A stretch of 64,000 nt of DNA from an uncultured Paracoccaceae bacterium (GCA_947493745.1 CANLSM010000006.1:62001-126000), one strand, 5' to 3'; shown: positions 24,600-35,211, numbered from the stretch's first letter. The notes: generated by a model not told the origin, from the sequence alone. Made by a program: numbers and translations.

Positions 24600-25436
24600 A
24601 TGACCTATCGTTCGATCACCACATTTCTGCATGATCCGGAGGCGCCGATGGATGCGTTTGAGTTGGCGATAGCGGCGTCGCGGGAGTGGGGTGCGCATCT
24701 TCACGTCATCTGTGTCGGAATAGATCCCACCGAGCCCGGCTTCTACTATGCCGGTGCGCAGGCGATAACCGTGGACCACAATCTCAACATTGCGCGGGAA
24801 GCCGCGCTCGCGCTGGAGACCCGGATCCGCAAACGGCTGGAGACCGAGGTGATCGGCTGGGAGGTCGAGGTCGCGACCGTCATGGCCGGTAGTGTCTACG
24901 ACTTTCTGGCGGAACGGGCGCGGATATCGGATCTGATGATCCTGCCGACACCCTATGGTGAGGCCCGTGGTTACATCGATGTGGCGGCAGTCGAGGCCTG
25001 TCTTTTTGCCGCCAGCCTGCCGGTTCTGGTCGTGCCTGATGGATACAGCGGCCCGATCCGGCCCAAACGGGTTCTCATCGGCTGGAACGAAACCCAGCAG
25101 GCCCTGACTGCGACCCATGATGCCCTGCCGCTTCTTGAAGGCACCGATGTCGATATCACGATCATCGATCCGCTTCAGCACGGGCCCGATCGCTCGGATC
25201 CAGGCGGCCGTCTGGCACAGTATCTCAATCGCCACGGCGCCAAGGCCGAGATATCAATTCTTGCGAAATCCCAGCCGGGCGTCGCCGACATGCTGTGCAG
25301 GCGGGCGGACGAGCGTGGCTGCGACATGATCGTCATGGGGGCCTACGGGCATTCGCGTTGGCGCGAATCCATCATGGGTGGCGCGACACGGCATATGCTT
25401 GAGATCGCCAATATGCCGGTTCTGATGGCCCACTGA
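24600..25436 (+). CDS. tandem-domain universal stress protein
   Basis: 278 residues from ATG 24600 after AGAGGAG. Two UspA domains: one starting at the N-terminus and a second from about residue 150 (PKRVLIGWNETQQA), which ends in the ATP-binding type loop MGAYGHSRWRESIMGGATRHML. Dual-domain Usp proteins next to fnrL and cco genes are common in Rhodobacteraceae and are induced at low oxygen. The FNR box upstream supports this. Its stop is eight bases from the convergent fnrL stop. Confidence 0.88.
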   Translation: MTYRSITTFLHDPEAPMDAFELAIAASREWGAHLHVICVGIDPTEPGFYYAGAQAITVDHNLNIAREAALALETRIRKRLETEVIGWEVEVATVMAGSVYDFLAERARISDLMILPTPYGEARGYIDVAAVEACLFAASLPVLVVPDGYSGPIRPKRVLIGWNETQQALTATHDALPLLEGTDVDITIIDPLQHGPDRSDPGGRLAQYLNRHGAKAEISILAKSQPGVADMLCRRADERGCDMIVMGAYGHSRWRESIMGGATRHMLEIANMPVLMAH

Positions 25437-25444
25437 ATCTGGCC

Positions 25445-26185
25445 TCAGGACATCTCCGCTTCCGCATCGTTTCCCGCCTCTGACCACAGGCGTGCGAAAT
25501 CCGGGATTTTGACCCGCCTGCTGCCTTCCAGCGAGATCACGCCATCTGCCTTCAGCTTCGAGAACTGGCGGCTGACCGTTTCCAGTGTCAGTCCGAGATA
25601 GTTCGCCATCGCCTCGCGGGTCAGGGGCAGATCGACGGATTGACCGCTGATCGCTCCCGGCAGAACCGGGGCGCCGGTTGTTCGGCGCACAACCAGCGTC
25701 AGAAAGCTCGCTATCTTCTCGCGCGCGGTCTTGCGGCCCAGAAGAAGCATCCAGTCGCGCGCCGCATCAAGCTCGTCCAGTGACATCTCAAGCAGACGCT
25801 GACCGATATGCGGCGTGGTCTCGACCAGCGCCTCGAAGGGCAGACGGCGGAAACAGCAGAGCGTCACGTCGGACGCGGCCACAATGTCGTAAAGTGCGGT
25901 TTCCCGGCCCGGCCTGCCGATGAAATCGGACGGCAAAAGGATGCCCAGCATCTGGGTCCGGCCATCCTCCATCGTCTGGCTGATGGTCGCCGTTCCTGTG
26001 ACCACCGAAGCCACGATATCCATCTGGTCACCGCGCCAGATGATCGTTTGCCCGGCCTCGTAGCTGCGATAATACTTGATCTTCTCAAGCTGCAGCAACT
26101 CGTCGGCGTTACACTTCGAGCAAACCGCCCGGTGCCGTATCGGGCAGCTCTCGCAGCGATCCTGTTTGAGCGAAGTCAGGGACAT
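25445..26185 (-). CDS. fnrL: oxygen-sensing regulator FnrL
   Basis: 246 residues from ATG 26185. Four cysteines near the N-terminus (C11, C14, C22, C25 within CESCP...CSKC) provide ligands for a 4Fe-4S cluster. A cyclic-nucleotide-binding-like fold follows, then a Crp-type HTH (LTREAMANYLGLTLETVSRQ). FnrL activates cbb3 oxidase and anaerobic genes. The two FNR boxes in this window are its likely targets. The in-frame extension to 26278 has no conserved sequence. Confidence 0.95.
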   Translation of the reverse strand: MSLTSLKQDRCESCPIRHRAVCSKCNADELLQLEKIKYYRSYEAGQTIIWRGDQMDIVASVVTGTATISQTMEDGRTQMLGILLPSDFIGRPGRETALYDIVAASDVTLCCFRRLPFEALVETTPHIGQRLLEMSLDELDAARDWMLLLGRKTAREKIASFLTLVVRRTTGAPVLPGAISGQSVDLPLTREAMANYLGLTLETVSRQFSKLKADGVISLEGSRRVKIPDFARLWSEAGNDAEAEMS

Positions 26186-26304
26186 GCGCGTTGGTTCCGG
26201 TCGCGAAGGTGGCAGTGCCAACCGAAGATAGGCCCGAATGCGGGCAGGCACAACTGCCACGGCAACGCAGACTGTCACATGTATGGAGCGCGGGCGGCCT
26301 GAGA

Positions 26305-27369
26305 TCAGTTGATGCGCTTCCCGGTATCGGTGGCAAAGAGGTGGACCGCCTCCTGCGGGATGTCGAGGAAGATCGATCCGTCCGGGATATCCGCGTCATT
26401 CGGCGCGTTGACCACGAAGCTGTGCCCGGCCAGACGACCGTGCAGCAGACGGCTGGCGCCCAGCTCCTCGATAAGGTCCAGCTCGAATGTCAGCGGGTTG
26501 GCGCGGTCTGTCGGGCTGAGCGAGACGTTTTCGGGGCGCACGCCCAACTGGACACCGCCCTGATAACTGCCCGAGGTCGAGACCTTGACCTCTGAGCCGC
26601 CGGCAATCGTTGCCACCCCGTTGCCGTTGTAGCTGGCGGGCAGCAGGTTCATCGGGGGCGCGCCCATGAAGCTGGCAACAAAGGTCGAGGCGGGCTGGTT
26701 GTAGATATCCGATGGTGTTCCGATCTGTTCGATCCGGCCCGCATTCAGCACGATGATCCGGTCGGCCATTGTCATCGCCTCGATCTGATCATGGGTGACA
26801 TACATGGCCGTGACACCGATCCGCCGCTGCAAGGCCCGGATCTCGATGCGCATCTGGTTGCGCAGCTTGGCGTCGAGATTGGACAGCGGCTCGTCGAAGA
26901 GAAATAGCTCGGGCGAGCGCACGATGGCGCGTCCCATGGCGACCCGCTGACGCTGACCGCCGGACAACTGGCTGGGCCGCCGGTCGATGTATTCGGTAAG
27001 GCTCAGCATCTCGGCGGCCTCGCGCACCTTGGCGTCGATTTCCGTCTTCGGCAGTCCGCGGTTCTTCAACCCGTAGGCCATGTTCTTGTAGACGGTCATG
27101 TGCGGATAAAGCGCGTAGTTCTGGAACACCATCGCAATGTCCCGATCAGCCGGATCAACATCGTTGACCACCCGGTCCCCGATGGTCAGCGTCCCCTCGG
27201 TGATCGTCTCCAGCCCCGCGACCATGCGCAGCAATGTGGACTTGCCGCAGCCCGACGGGCCGACGAGGACGATCAGTTCCCCCTGCTCGATATCGAAACT
27301 CGACGGGTGCACCGCTTCGGCCCCGTTGGGGTAGACCTTGCGGATGTTCTCAAGACTGACGCGCGCCAT
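26305..27369 (-). CDS. ugpC: ABC transporter ATPase UgpC (sn-glycerol-3-phosphate type)
   Basis: 354 residues. Walker A GPSGCGKST near 36-44, Q-loop, signature LSGGQRQRVAMGRA, Walker B LFLFDEPLSNLDAKLR, and the C-terminal TOBE domain with GVRPENVSLS of the MalK/UgpC family. It energises import by UgpA and UgpE. Last gene of ugpBAEC. Confidence 0.9.
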   Translation of the reverse strand: MARVSLENIRKVYPNGAEAVHPSSFDIEQGELIVLVGPSGCGKSTLLRMVAGLETITEGTLTIGDRVVNDVDPADRDIAMVFQNYALYPHMTVYKNMAYGLKNRGLPKTEIDAKVREAAEMLSLTEYIDRRPSQLSGGQRQRVAMGRAIVRSPELFLFDEPLSNLDAKLRNQMRIEIRALQRRIGVTAMYVTHDQIEAMTMADRIIVLNAGRIEQIGTPSDIYNQPASTFVASFMGAPPMNLLPASYNGNGVATIAGGSEVKVSTSGSYQGGVQLGVRPENVSLSPTDRANPLTFELDLIEELGASRLLHGRLAGHSFVVNAPNDADIPDGSIFLDIPQEAVHLFATDTGKRIN

Positions 27370-27381
27370 ACTTTCTGTTCC

Positions 27382-28281
27382 TTACTTGTCGGATTCCGTC
27401 AGGCCCTTGACGAACCAGTTCTGGAAAAACACCACGATCAGCACCGGCGGCAGCATCGCGATGATCGCCAGCGCCATGGCCTGCCCGTATTCGGGGATCG
27501 AGTTCCCGTCCGAATAGACCTGAATGATCTGCCGGATGCCGCGCACCAGCGTGAAGAGGTTCTCATCGGTGGTGATCAGCGTTGGCCAGAGATACTGGTT
27601 CCAGCCGAAAACGAACATGATGATGAAAAGCGCTGCAATCATCGTGCGGCTGAGCGGGATCAGAATATCGATGAAGAACTTGACCGGACCCGCACCGTCG
27701 ATACGCGCGGCCTCGACCAACTCTTCGGGGACGGATCGGAAAAACTGCCGGAAAAAGAACGTCGCGGTGGCGGACGCAATCAGCGGCAGGATCAGCCCGG
27801 TATAGGTATTGGTCAGCCCCATGCTCTGAATGACCTCGTAGGAGGGCAGGATGCGCACTTCCAGCGGCAGGAGCAGCGTGGTGAAGATGATCCAGAAGGC
27901 AAAGGTCGCAAACCGCAGGCGGAAATAGACGATCGCATAGGCTGCCATCATCCCGATGACGATCTTGCCGACCGCAAACCCGATCCCCAGGATGAACGAG
28001 TTCATCAGCATCGTGATCCCGTTCACATTGTCGGTGAAGCCGCCTTTCTCGAACAGCGCCTTGTCGAAATTGGTTCCCATCTGATCACCGATGGCAAGCT
28101 GCAGGCCTTCGCGGTGGATGGTCACCGGATCATGGCTCGAGGTGGTGAAGGTCGCCAGGACCGGCAGCAGCATGAAAAGCGCGCCCGCAATCAGGATCGC
28201 ATGATCGGTGACCGCCTCCCACTTGATCTTCGGTGTTGGGGCGGGTTTGGGTGTCGCGATTGTCTCAGCAATATCAGCCAT
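27382..28281 (-). CDS. ugpE: ABC transporter permease UgpE
   Basis: 299 residues with a cytoplasmic N-terminus and about six membrane helices; the EAA loop reads EELVEAARIDGAGPVKFFIDILIP (family EAAxxDG). It matches the second carbohydrate-type permease of ugp operons. Lies 12 bases after ugpA. Confidence 0.88.
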   Translation of the reverse strand: MADIAETIATPKPAPTPKIKWEAVTDHAILIAGALFMLLPVLATFTTSSHDPVTIHREGLQLAIGDQMGTNFDKALFEKGGFTDNVNGITMLMNSFILGIGFAVGKIVIGMMAAYAIVYFRLRFATFAFWIIFTTLLLPLEVRILPSYEVIQSMGLTNTYTGLILPLIASATATFFFRQFFRSVPEELVEAARIDGAGPVKFFIDILIPLSRTMIAALFIIMFVFGWNQYLWPTLITTDENLFTLVRGIRQIIQVYSDGNSIPEYGQAMALAIIAMLPPVLIVVFFQNWFVKGLTESDK

Positions 28282-28293
28282 ATCTCGCCTCCC

Positions 28294-29175
28294 TCACGTA
28301 TAGTGGATCCGGCGCTCAAGCAGCCGGAATTGAAACACGGTTAGCGCCAGAACCAGCACCATCAGCACCACCGATTGCGCCGACGAGCCGCCCAGATCAT
28401 TGCCGCGGAAGCCGTCGATGAAGACCTTGTAGACCAGCGTCATAGGGTTGTTGCCGGGCTCGCCTTTGACCAGCGTGTCGATAACGCCGAACGTATCGAA
28501 CAGCGCATAGGTGATGTTGATGATCAGCAGGAAGAACGCGGTCGGTGCCAGCAGCGGGAAAGTGATGTCCCAGAACCGCCGCGTGCCCGAGCGGTTGTCG
28601 ATCATCGCGGCCTCGCGCACCGACCTCGGGATTGATTGCAGACCGGAGAGAAAGAAGATGAAGTTCACCGGCACCTGCTTCCACACGGCCACCACCACCA
28701 TCGCGGTTGCGGTATCATTGTAGTTCACGCCCAGTTTGAAGTCCCAGCCGAAGAAGCCCAGGAACTCGGTCAGGGGTCCGGCGCTCTGATCAAAGAGCAT
28801 GACGCCCATCAGCCCTGCGACCGGCGGGGCCACCGCATAGACCCACATCAGAAGCGTGCGATAGGTCCGCGCACCCCGGATCACCTTGTCGGCCTTGACC
28901 GCGAGCAACAGCGCCAGGCTCAGCGACAGGAAGGTCACAAGGAATGTGTAGACCACCGTGAACCAGGCGACCTTGCGATACTCGCCGGAGCTGAAGATGT
29001 CGGAATAGTTCTCGAAGCCAACAAAGGACGAGCCGAAGCCGAACGGGTCCTGCAGGTAGAACGAGGACTGGATCGCATATCCTGCGGGCCAGTAGAAGAA
29101 GATCATGATGATGGTCAGCTGCGGGATCAGCAGCAGAATTGGCAACCAGGGTTGCGCGAAGCCAGCCCGTTTCAT
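28294..29175 (-). CDS. ugpA: ABC transporter permease UgpA
   Basis: 293 residues, about six membrane helices. N-terminal YWPAGYAIQSSFYLQDPFG and the cytoplasmic loop with REAAMIDNRSGTRRFWDITFP (EAA motif) are typical of UgpA. It pairs with UgpE to form the channel for the UgpB-bound substrate. Follows ugpB by 74 bases. Confidence 0.9.
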   Translation of the reverse strand: MKRAGFAQPWLPILLLIPQLTIIMIFFYWPAGYAIQSSFYLQDPFGFGSSFVGFENYSDIFSSGEYRKVAWFTVVYTFLVTFLSLSLALLLAVKADKVIRGARTYRTLLMWVYAVAPPVAGLMGVMLFDQSAGPLTEFLGFFGWDFKLGVNYNDTATAMVVVAVWKQVPVNFIFFLSGLQSIPRSVREAAMIDNRSGTRRFWDITFPLLAPTAFFLLIINITYALFDTFGVIDTLVKGEPGNNPMTLVYKVFIDGFRGNDLGGSSAQSVVLMVLVLALTVFQFRLLERRIHYT

Positions 29176-29249
29176 GCGATCACATCCTCACTCGTGCAAA
29201 AGTCCCGGCGACAGCACAAGGGCCGTCGCCGGATGTCGCGTCAAAGGCC

Positions 29250-30554
29250 TCAGCCCTGCGTTTTCGCGAAACGCGCCAACAGCTTGTTGGCTTCTTCCTC
29301 GATCGCCGAGAAGGCGTCGTCCACGTTGGTTTCACCGGTCAGGATGCGGCCGTATTCACGGTTCATCACGTCACGGATCTGAACGTAGAAGCCCATCCGG
29401 TAGCCCTTGGTCCAGTCACCCGCTGGCAGCGAGAGCTGCTGGATCCCGACCTCGGCTGCTGGCAGGCGGTCATAATGGCCGTCCTGTTTGGCAACCTCGT
29501 AAGCTTCCTCGGTGATCGGCACATAGCCGGTTTCCTTATGCCACATGTACTGCACGTCCGAGGAAGTCAGGAACTTGAAGAACTCGGCTGTCGCCTTGTT
29601 TTCCGCATCTGACTTGCCAGACATCGCAAAGAGCGCGGCACCACCGATGAAGGTCTGCTTGGGCTCGGTGGTCACGGCTTCCCAATAAGGCAGGAGCGTG
29701 GCCGAGAACGGGAATTCGGCCTTCTGTACCAGCCCGCCGAAGGAACCTGACGAGCCGAGCCACATGGCAACCTTGCCATCCTCGAACGGCTTGGCGTTGT
29801 CGCCCCAGCCGGTGCCGTACCACTCGAAAAGACCCGCTTCGCGCCAATCGGCCAGCGCCGAGAAATGCGCCTTGATGGCCGGGTGGTTCACGAGAATTTC
29901 GGTCTCACCACCATCATAGCCGTTGTTGTTGGTGGCAAATGGCAGATTGTGGCGCGAGAAGAAGTTCTCTGTGAAGATCCATGGCAGATGCGACTGGCTG
30001 AGCGGGATGTAACCGGCTTCTTTCAGCGCAGGACCGGTCGTCGAGGCGAACTCTTCCCAGGTCTTGGGTGCCGTGACACCGGCCTTGGCCAGCGCATCCT
30101 CATTGTAATAGAGGATCGGCGTGGATGAGTTGAACGGCATTCCGATCATCTTGCCATCGGCATCCGCATAGAAATAACGCACACCGGCGATATAGTCATT
30201 GATGTCAAAGGCGATGTCGTTCTGGCCCAGCAGATCCTCGACCGGGATCACGGCGCCTGTGGCACCGATCACGGTCGCGGCACCCGCATCGAATACCTGC
30301 ATGATGTTTGGCTGTTCACCGGCCCGGAAGGCGGCAATACCTGCGGTCAGTGTTTCTTCATATGTGCCCTTGAAGATCGGCGTGATCTTGTAGTCGTCCT
30401 GGCTCGCATTGAAGTTCTCGGCGATCTGGTTGACCGTCTCGCCCAACTGACCGCCCATGGCATGCCACCAGGTGATTTCGGTTTCTGCCATCGCAGGCGT
30501 CGTCGCAAACGTCGCAAGCGCAAAGGCGGCAGCAGCCTTCGTAATATTTAACAT
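29250..30554 (-). CDS. ugpB: periplasmic sn-glycerol-3-phosphate-type binding protein UgpB
   Basis: 434 residues from ATG 30554, after AGGGAGAA. A signal peptide ends at AMA (about residue 22), then ITWWHAMGGQLGE, FNASQDDYKITPIFKGTYEETL, PFNSSTPILYYN and HKETGYVPIT, which closely follow E. coli UgpB as I recall it. It binds glycerol 3-phosphate or glycerophosphodiesters in the classical system. The neighbouring divergent gene is hpsN, so a related C3 substrate is conceivable. Confidence 0.88.
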   Translation of the reverse strand: MLNITKAAAAFALATFATTPAMAETEITWWHAMGGQLGETVNQIAENFNASQDDYKITPIFKGTYEETLTAGIAAFRAGEQPNIMQVFDAGAATVIGATGAVIPVEDLLGQNDIAFDINDYIAGVRYFYADADGKMIGMPFNSSTPILYYNEDALAKAGVTAPKTWEEFASTTGPALKEAGYIPLSQSHLPWIFTENFFSRHNLPFATNNNGYDGGETEILVNHPAIKAHFSALADWREAGLFEWYGTGWGDNAKPFEDGKVAMWLGSSGSFGGLVQKAEFPFSATLLPYWEAVTTEPKQTFIGGAALFAMSGKSDAENKATAEFFKFLTSSDVQYMWHKETGYVPITEEAYEVAKQDGHYDRLPAAEVGIQQLSLPAGDWTKGYRMGFYVQIRDVMNREYGRILTGETNVDDAFSAIEEEANKLLARFAKTQG

Positions 30555-30689
30555 GGACTTCTCCCTGATTTGTTGGAGCACACCTGTGCCCAACCGCGAT
30601 CATGGTAGACTTTGGCTGCCATTTCAATTGTGAACGAGAATTAAAGGTTTTGTGATAATGCAGCCCGATCCTGAAACCGCTCTGTTTCC

Positions 30690-30719
30690 TTGACAGGGCA
30701 GGTGTTGAATACCTATGCA
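30690..30719 (+). promoter_or_regulatory. candidate sigma-70 promoter for hpsN
   Basis: A perfect -35 TTGACA at 30690-30695 is followed after 18 bases by TATGCA at 30714-30719 as a possible -10. The -10 overlaps the inverted repeat at 30714-30736, as expected for a repressed promoter. hpsN starts 60 bases downstream. Confidence 0.55.
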
Positions 30720-30736
30720 AATCACGGATTTGCGTA
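30714..30736. promoter_or_regulatory. palindromic operator upstream of hpsN
   Basis: TATGCAAATC and GATTTGCGTA are inverted repeats with one mismatch around ACG, giving a 23-base palindrome in the ugpB/hpsN divergent gap. The position over the presumed -10 suggests a repressor, perhaps of GntR or LacI type. No such regulator gene is adjacent. Confidence 0.65.
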
Positions 30737-30779
30737 GTCCCGACCATGACACGTCTCTCGCCAGCATAAGGGTTCAGAC

Positions 30780-32090
30780 ATGACAATCGAGTATCTCAAG
30801 CGTGGAAAGCCCGAGGCGGAACGGTCCGAAGACGATGCGAAGACCCGTCAGATCGTCGAGAGCACGCTCGCCGATATCGAAGCCCGTGGCGACAGGGCCG
30901 TTCGCGAGTTGAGCGAGAAGTTCGACAGCTATGCGCCGCCGGCCTTCCGGTTGAGCGAGGGCGAGATCGAAGGTCTGATGTCGCGCGTCAGCGATCGCGA
31001 CATGGCGGATCTGAAATTCGCGCAGGAACAGGTGCGAAACTTTGCCCAGGCCCAGCGCGACTCGATGCTTGATATCGAGGTTGAACCCATGCCCGGTGTC
31101 ATTCTCGGCCACAAGAACATCCCCGTTCAGTCGGTCGGATGCTACGTGCCGGGCGGCAAGTTTCCTATGGTCGCCTCGGCGCATATGTCGGTCGCGACCG
31201 CGAGCGTGGCCAAGGTGCCGCGCATCATCGCCTGCACCCCGCCCTTCAAGGGCGCGCCCAATCCGGCGGTGATTGCAGCGATGCATCTGGGGGGTGCGCA
31301 CGAGATCCATGTTCTCGGCGGCATCCAGGCGGTGGGCGCGATGGCCCTTGGGACCGAGACCATCGACCCGGTTCACATGCTGGTCGGCCCCGGCAATGCT
31401 TTCGTGGCAGAGGCCAAGCGGCAACTTTTCGGGCGGGTGGGCATCGATCTGTTTGCCGGACCGACGGAGACTTTGGTGATCGCTGACGACACCGTAGACG
31501 GAGAGCTTTGCGCCACCGATCTGCTGGGACAGGCCGAGCATGGCTACAACTCGCCAGCCGTTCTGCTCACCAATTCGCGCAAACTGGCCGTGGACACGCT
31601 CGCCGAGACCGAACGTCTGCTCAAGATCCTCCCCACCGCCGATACGGCTGGCAAAAGCTGGGAGGATTATGGCGAGGTGATCCTCTGTGACACCTATGAC
31701 GAGATGCTGAGTATGGCCGACGAGATCGCGTCCGAGCATGTTCAGGTGATGACCGACCGCGATGACTGGTTCCTGGAGAACATGACCTGCTATGGTGCGC
31801 TTTTCCTAGGCCCCCGTACCAATGTCGCCAATGGCGACAAGGTGATCGGCACCAATCATACGCTGCCGACGAAGAAGGCCGGGCGCTACACGGGCGGACT
31901 CTGGGTTGGCAAGTTCCTCAAGACCCATTCCTATCAGAAGATCACCACGGATGCGGCGGCTGCCGATATCGGGGCCTATTGCTCCCGGCTTTGTCTTCTG
32001 GAAGGCTTCGTCGGCCATGCCGAGCAGGCCAATGTCCGCGTCCGCCGCTATGGCGGGGTGAACGTACCCTATGGCGAGCCTGCGCCCTAG
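30780..32090 (+). CDS. hpsN: sulfopropanediol 3-dehydrogenase HpsN (histidinol dehydrogenase family)
   Basis: 436 residues. HisD-family motifs: [36 protein letters not shown] (zinc ligands Gln and His), SEHVQVM (catalytic Glu-His), NHTLPT and EGFVGHAEQ (zinc His). The N-terminal [10 protein letters not shown] resembles roseobacter HpsN proteins, which oxidise (R)-2,3-dihydroxypropane-1-sulfonate to sulfolactate. It is not among histidine genes, which argues against HisD. No hpsO, hpsP or sulfolactate genes are in view. Stop TAG overlaps the convergent hydrolase stop in CTAG. Confidence 0.75.
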   Translation: MTIEYLKRGKPEAERSEDDAKTRQIVESTLADIEARGDRAVRELSEKFDSYAPPAFRLSEGEIEGLMSRVSDRDMADLKFAQEQVRNFAQAQRDSMLDIEVEPMPGVILGHKNIPVQSVGCYVPGGKFPMVASAHMSVATASVAKVPRIIACTPPFKGAPNPAVIAAMHLGGAHEIHVLGGIQAVGAMALGTETIDPVHMLVGPGNAFVAEAKRQLFGRVGIDLFAGPTETLVIADDTVDGELCATDLLGQAEHGYNSPAVLLTNSRKLAVDTLAETERLLKILPTADTAGKSWEDYGEVILCDTYDEMLSMADEIASEHVQVMTDRDDWFLENMTCYGALFLGPRTNVANGDKVIGTNHTLPTKKAGRYTGGLWVGKFLKTHSYQKITTDAAAADIGAYCSRLCLLEGFVGHAEQANVRVRRYGGVNVPYGEPAP

Positions 32091-32959
32091 GTCTTCAGAA
32101 ACGCCTGAAGCTCGGCCAGAACCGATTTCGGATCTTCCTCGGCCATGAAATGCCCCGTCGGCAGGGCCTTGCCCGAGACCTTCTCGGCCCTCAGGGACCA
32201 GAGGTGCAGCGGATCGAAGCAGCGCTCGATCACACCCTTGGAGCCCCACAGAACCAGAAGCGGCATTGGCAGTTTCGCGTCTCCATCCGCATCGTCATGT
32301 TCTATATCGATGCTGGCTGCCGCCCGGTAATCCTCGCAACTTGCATGAATGGTTTCGGGTCTTGCGAAAGCGTCCAGATACTCGGCCAGCGCGTCCTCGG
32401 CGAAGGGCATGTATCCACCCGACAGGCCGCCACCTTTCTCGCGCCAGAAGGCTTCGGGGTCAGCGCCGATCATCCGCTCGGGCATCGGATAGGGCCGGAT
32501 CAGGTAGAACCAGTGCCAATAGGCGCGGGCGAAGGCGTCGTCGGTGTTGGCATACATCTCGCGCGTCGGCGCAATATCGAGAACCGCAATCCGCTCCACC
32601 CGTTCCGGCGCATCCACCGCCAGCCGATGCGCCACCCGACCGCCACGGTCATGCCCGAAAAGCGAGAATGTCTCGTGCCCCAGCGCCGTCATGACCTCCA
32701 GCATATCGGCGGCCATGGCGCGTTTGGAGTAAGGGGCGTGATCCGGTGTCGTCTCAGGCTTTGACGAACGGCCATAGCCCCGCAGATCGGCACAGATCAC
32801 GCTGTGGGTCCTGGCAAGTTCAGGCGCCACCTCATGCCACATCGCGGATGTTTGGGGATAGCCGTGAAGCATCAGGACCGCAGGCCCGGTGCCAGCCTTG
32901 CGCAGAAAAATCTCCGCGCCACTCGTCTTGACCGTTACCTCTTCAAAGCCTTCGAACAT
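32087..32959 (-). CDS. alpha/beta hydrolase, fluoroacetate/haloacetate dehalogenase-like
   Basis: 290 residues from ATG 32959, with GGGAGG eight bases upstream. The nucleophile elbow is [11 protein letters not shown] with Asp104 rather than Ser, as in haloacetate dehalogenases and epoxide hydrolases. R105 and R108 match the carboxylate-binding arginines of fluoroacetate dehalogenase, VLDIAPT gives the Asp at 128, H149-W150 match the halide-site His-Trp, and GHFMAEE gives the catalytic His. The match to the Rhodopseudomonas enzyme along its length is good from memory. Haloacetate or fluoroacetate hydrolysis is plausible; epoxide hydrolase is the alternative. Confidence 0.75.
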   Translation of the reverse strand: MFEGFEEVTVKTSGAEIFLRKAGTGPAVLMLHGYPQTSAMWHEVAPELARTHSVICADLRGYGRSSKPETTPDHAPYSKRAMAADMLEVMTALGHETFSLFGHDRGGRVAHRLAVDAPERVERIAVLDIAPTREMYANTDDAFARAYWHWFYLIRPYPMPERMIGADPEAFWREKGGGLSGGYMPFAEDALAEYLDAFARPETIHASCEDYRAAASIDIEHDDADGDAKLPMPLLVLWGSKGVIERCFDPLHLWSLRAEKVSGKALPTGHFMAEEDPKSVLAELQAFLKT

Positions 32960-32978
32960 CGTTTCTGCCTCCCGAAGC

Positions 32979-33004
32979 AAAAACGGGCCGCAAATGCGAC
33001 CCGT
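32979..33004 (-). terminator. intrinsic terminator of mdh
   Basis: Read on the minus strand, ACGGG at 33004-33000 pairs with CCCGT at 32987-32983, with an inner GCATTTGC-type pairing, and is followed by TTTTT at 32983-32979. It lies about 30 bases after the mdh stop and just before the downstream hydrolase start. Confidence 0.75.
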
Positions 33005-33032
33005 CTCTTATCTTCTGCCGATCAAACCGGGT

Positions 33033-34046
<1,014 letters not shown>

Positions 34047-34115
34047 TCAAGGATGTCGCAAGTGCGAAGGCACCTTTGTCGGGCGCATGACGTCCCTTTG
34101 AATGGTTGAAGTTCT

Positions 34116-34868
34116 ATGGATTTGTCGCTGACATTCTTTCTGTTTGCCGTTCCGGCAGTGCTGTTTGCCGGGATATCGAAGGGGGGATTCGGCTCTGGCG
34201 CGGCATTCGCGGCGGCCCCGTTTCTGGCACTGGTGATGGATCCGCTCACGGCAGTGGCCGTGATGTTGCCCGTGCTGATGGTGATTGATGCAACCGTGAT
34301 GAGACCCTATTGGCGCAAATGGAGCTGGCCACATGCCCGGGCGCTCATCATCGGCGGGCTGCCCGGTGTCATCATCGGAGCTGTTGCGCTGAGCTTTGTC
34401 AGCGCCGATGGCGTAAGGTTCATGATCGGGTTGATCGCACTGGGTTTTGTGGCATTCCAGCTGGCGTCTCAACGCGGGCTGATCCCGATATCCCAGCGCC
34501 GCCCCAGCGATCTGAACGGCGGGTTCTGGGGCATGATCGCCGGTTTCACCAGCTTCATCAGCCATGCTGGTGGCCCGCCGGCGGCGATCTATCTACTGTC
34601 GGCTCGTCTCGATAAACTGGCGTATCAGGCCACAACCGTAATCGTCTTTTCGGTCATCAATGCCGCCAAGCTTCTGGCCTATCTCCAGATCGGATTGATG
34701 CGGGAAGGCACCTGGCTCGCCAGTCTGTCCCTGGCGCCTGTCGGCATCGCCGGTGCCCTGATCGGCGTCTGGGCTCACATGAAAATCCCTGAAAAACTGT
34801 TCTTTCAACTGACTTACCTGTTTCTCACGCTCACCGGAGCGAAACTGATTTTCGATGCGATAACCTGA
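34116..34868 (+). CDS. TauE/SafE-family membrane permease
   Basis: 250 residues with about seven membrane helices. The first repeat has AGISKGGFGSGAAFAAAPFLAL and the second GFTSFISHAGGPPAAIYLL, both typical TauE/SafE signatures. The family exports sulfite, sulfoacetate or related anions. It is divergent from mdh and stands alone; with hpsN nearby an organosulfonate link is possible but not shown. Confidence 0.85.
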   Translation: MDLSLTFFLFAVPAVLFAGISKGGFGSGAAFAAAPFLALVMDPLTAVAVMLPVLMVIDATVMRPYWRKWSWPHARALIIGGLPGVIIGAVALSFVSADGVRFMIGLIALGFVAFQLASQRGLIPISQRRPSDLNGGFWGMIAGFTSFISHAGGPPAAIYLLSARLDKLAYQATTVIVFSVINAAKLLAYLQIGLMREGTWLASLSLAPVGIAGALIGVWAHMKIPEKLFFQLTYLFLTLTGAKLIFDAIT

Positions 34869-34871
34869 GAA

Positions 34872-34889
34872 CGCCCCGGTTCCGGGGCG
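34872..34889. terminator. GC-rich palindrome between convergent genes
   Basis: CGCCCCGG and CCGGGGCG form a perfect 18-base palindrome with a TT centre, four bases after the permease stop and ten bases before the end of the convergent small gene. There is no T-run, so it would be a Rho-independent-like stem at best; position suits a bidirectional terminator. Confidence 0.55.
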
Positions 34890-34899
34890 CCCGGATATC

Positions 34900-35211
34900 C
34901 TAGGTGTTGCTGCCCGAACGTGTTGCCTCTTCGGGCTGGCCCTCCCAGTTTTCACCGGCAGCCATCAGGCAGGACATTCCCGTTGGCATCGTGATCAGGA
35001 TTGTCCATGTGCCGGTATCAGCCGAGGCAAAGACCTCGACCATACCGTTATTGTGGTTCAGACCCATGCTCTGGCGGGTTTCGCCATATTTGACGGACAA
35101 ACGCTCGATGATTTGTCCACGATCGCCGCAGGCCTGTCTTTGAGCCATGGCAGGTTGGGCGACCGTCAGGCCGGCGAGAGTGGCCATAAGGGCCAGACAA
35201 CGTGTTTTCAT
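34900..35211 (-). CDS. small exported protein of unknown function
   Basis: 103 residues from ATG 35211 after GAGGAT. A signal peptide (MKTRCLALMATLAGLTVAQP, cleavage after AMA) is followed by a short mature domain with three or so cysteine positions (QACGDRGQII..., MSCLMA) and ends in a Ser/Thr/Gly tail. Similar small periplasmic proteins are frequent in roseobacters. I do not recognise a function. Confidence 0.75.
   Translation of the reverse strand: MKTRCLALMATLAGLTVAQPAMAQRQACGDRGQIIERLSVKYGETRQSMGLNHNNGMVEVFASADTGTWTILITMPTGMSCLMAAGENWEGQPEEATRSGSNT

Noticed and set aside
30780-32090. Annotation as histidinol dehydrogenase hisD
   Set aside because: No histidine biosynthesis genes are near, and the N-terminus resembles HpsN proteins; catalytic residues are shared by both, so family membership alone does not decide.
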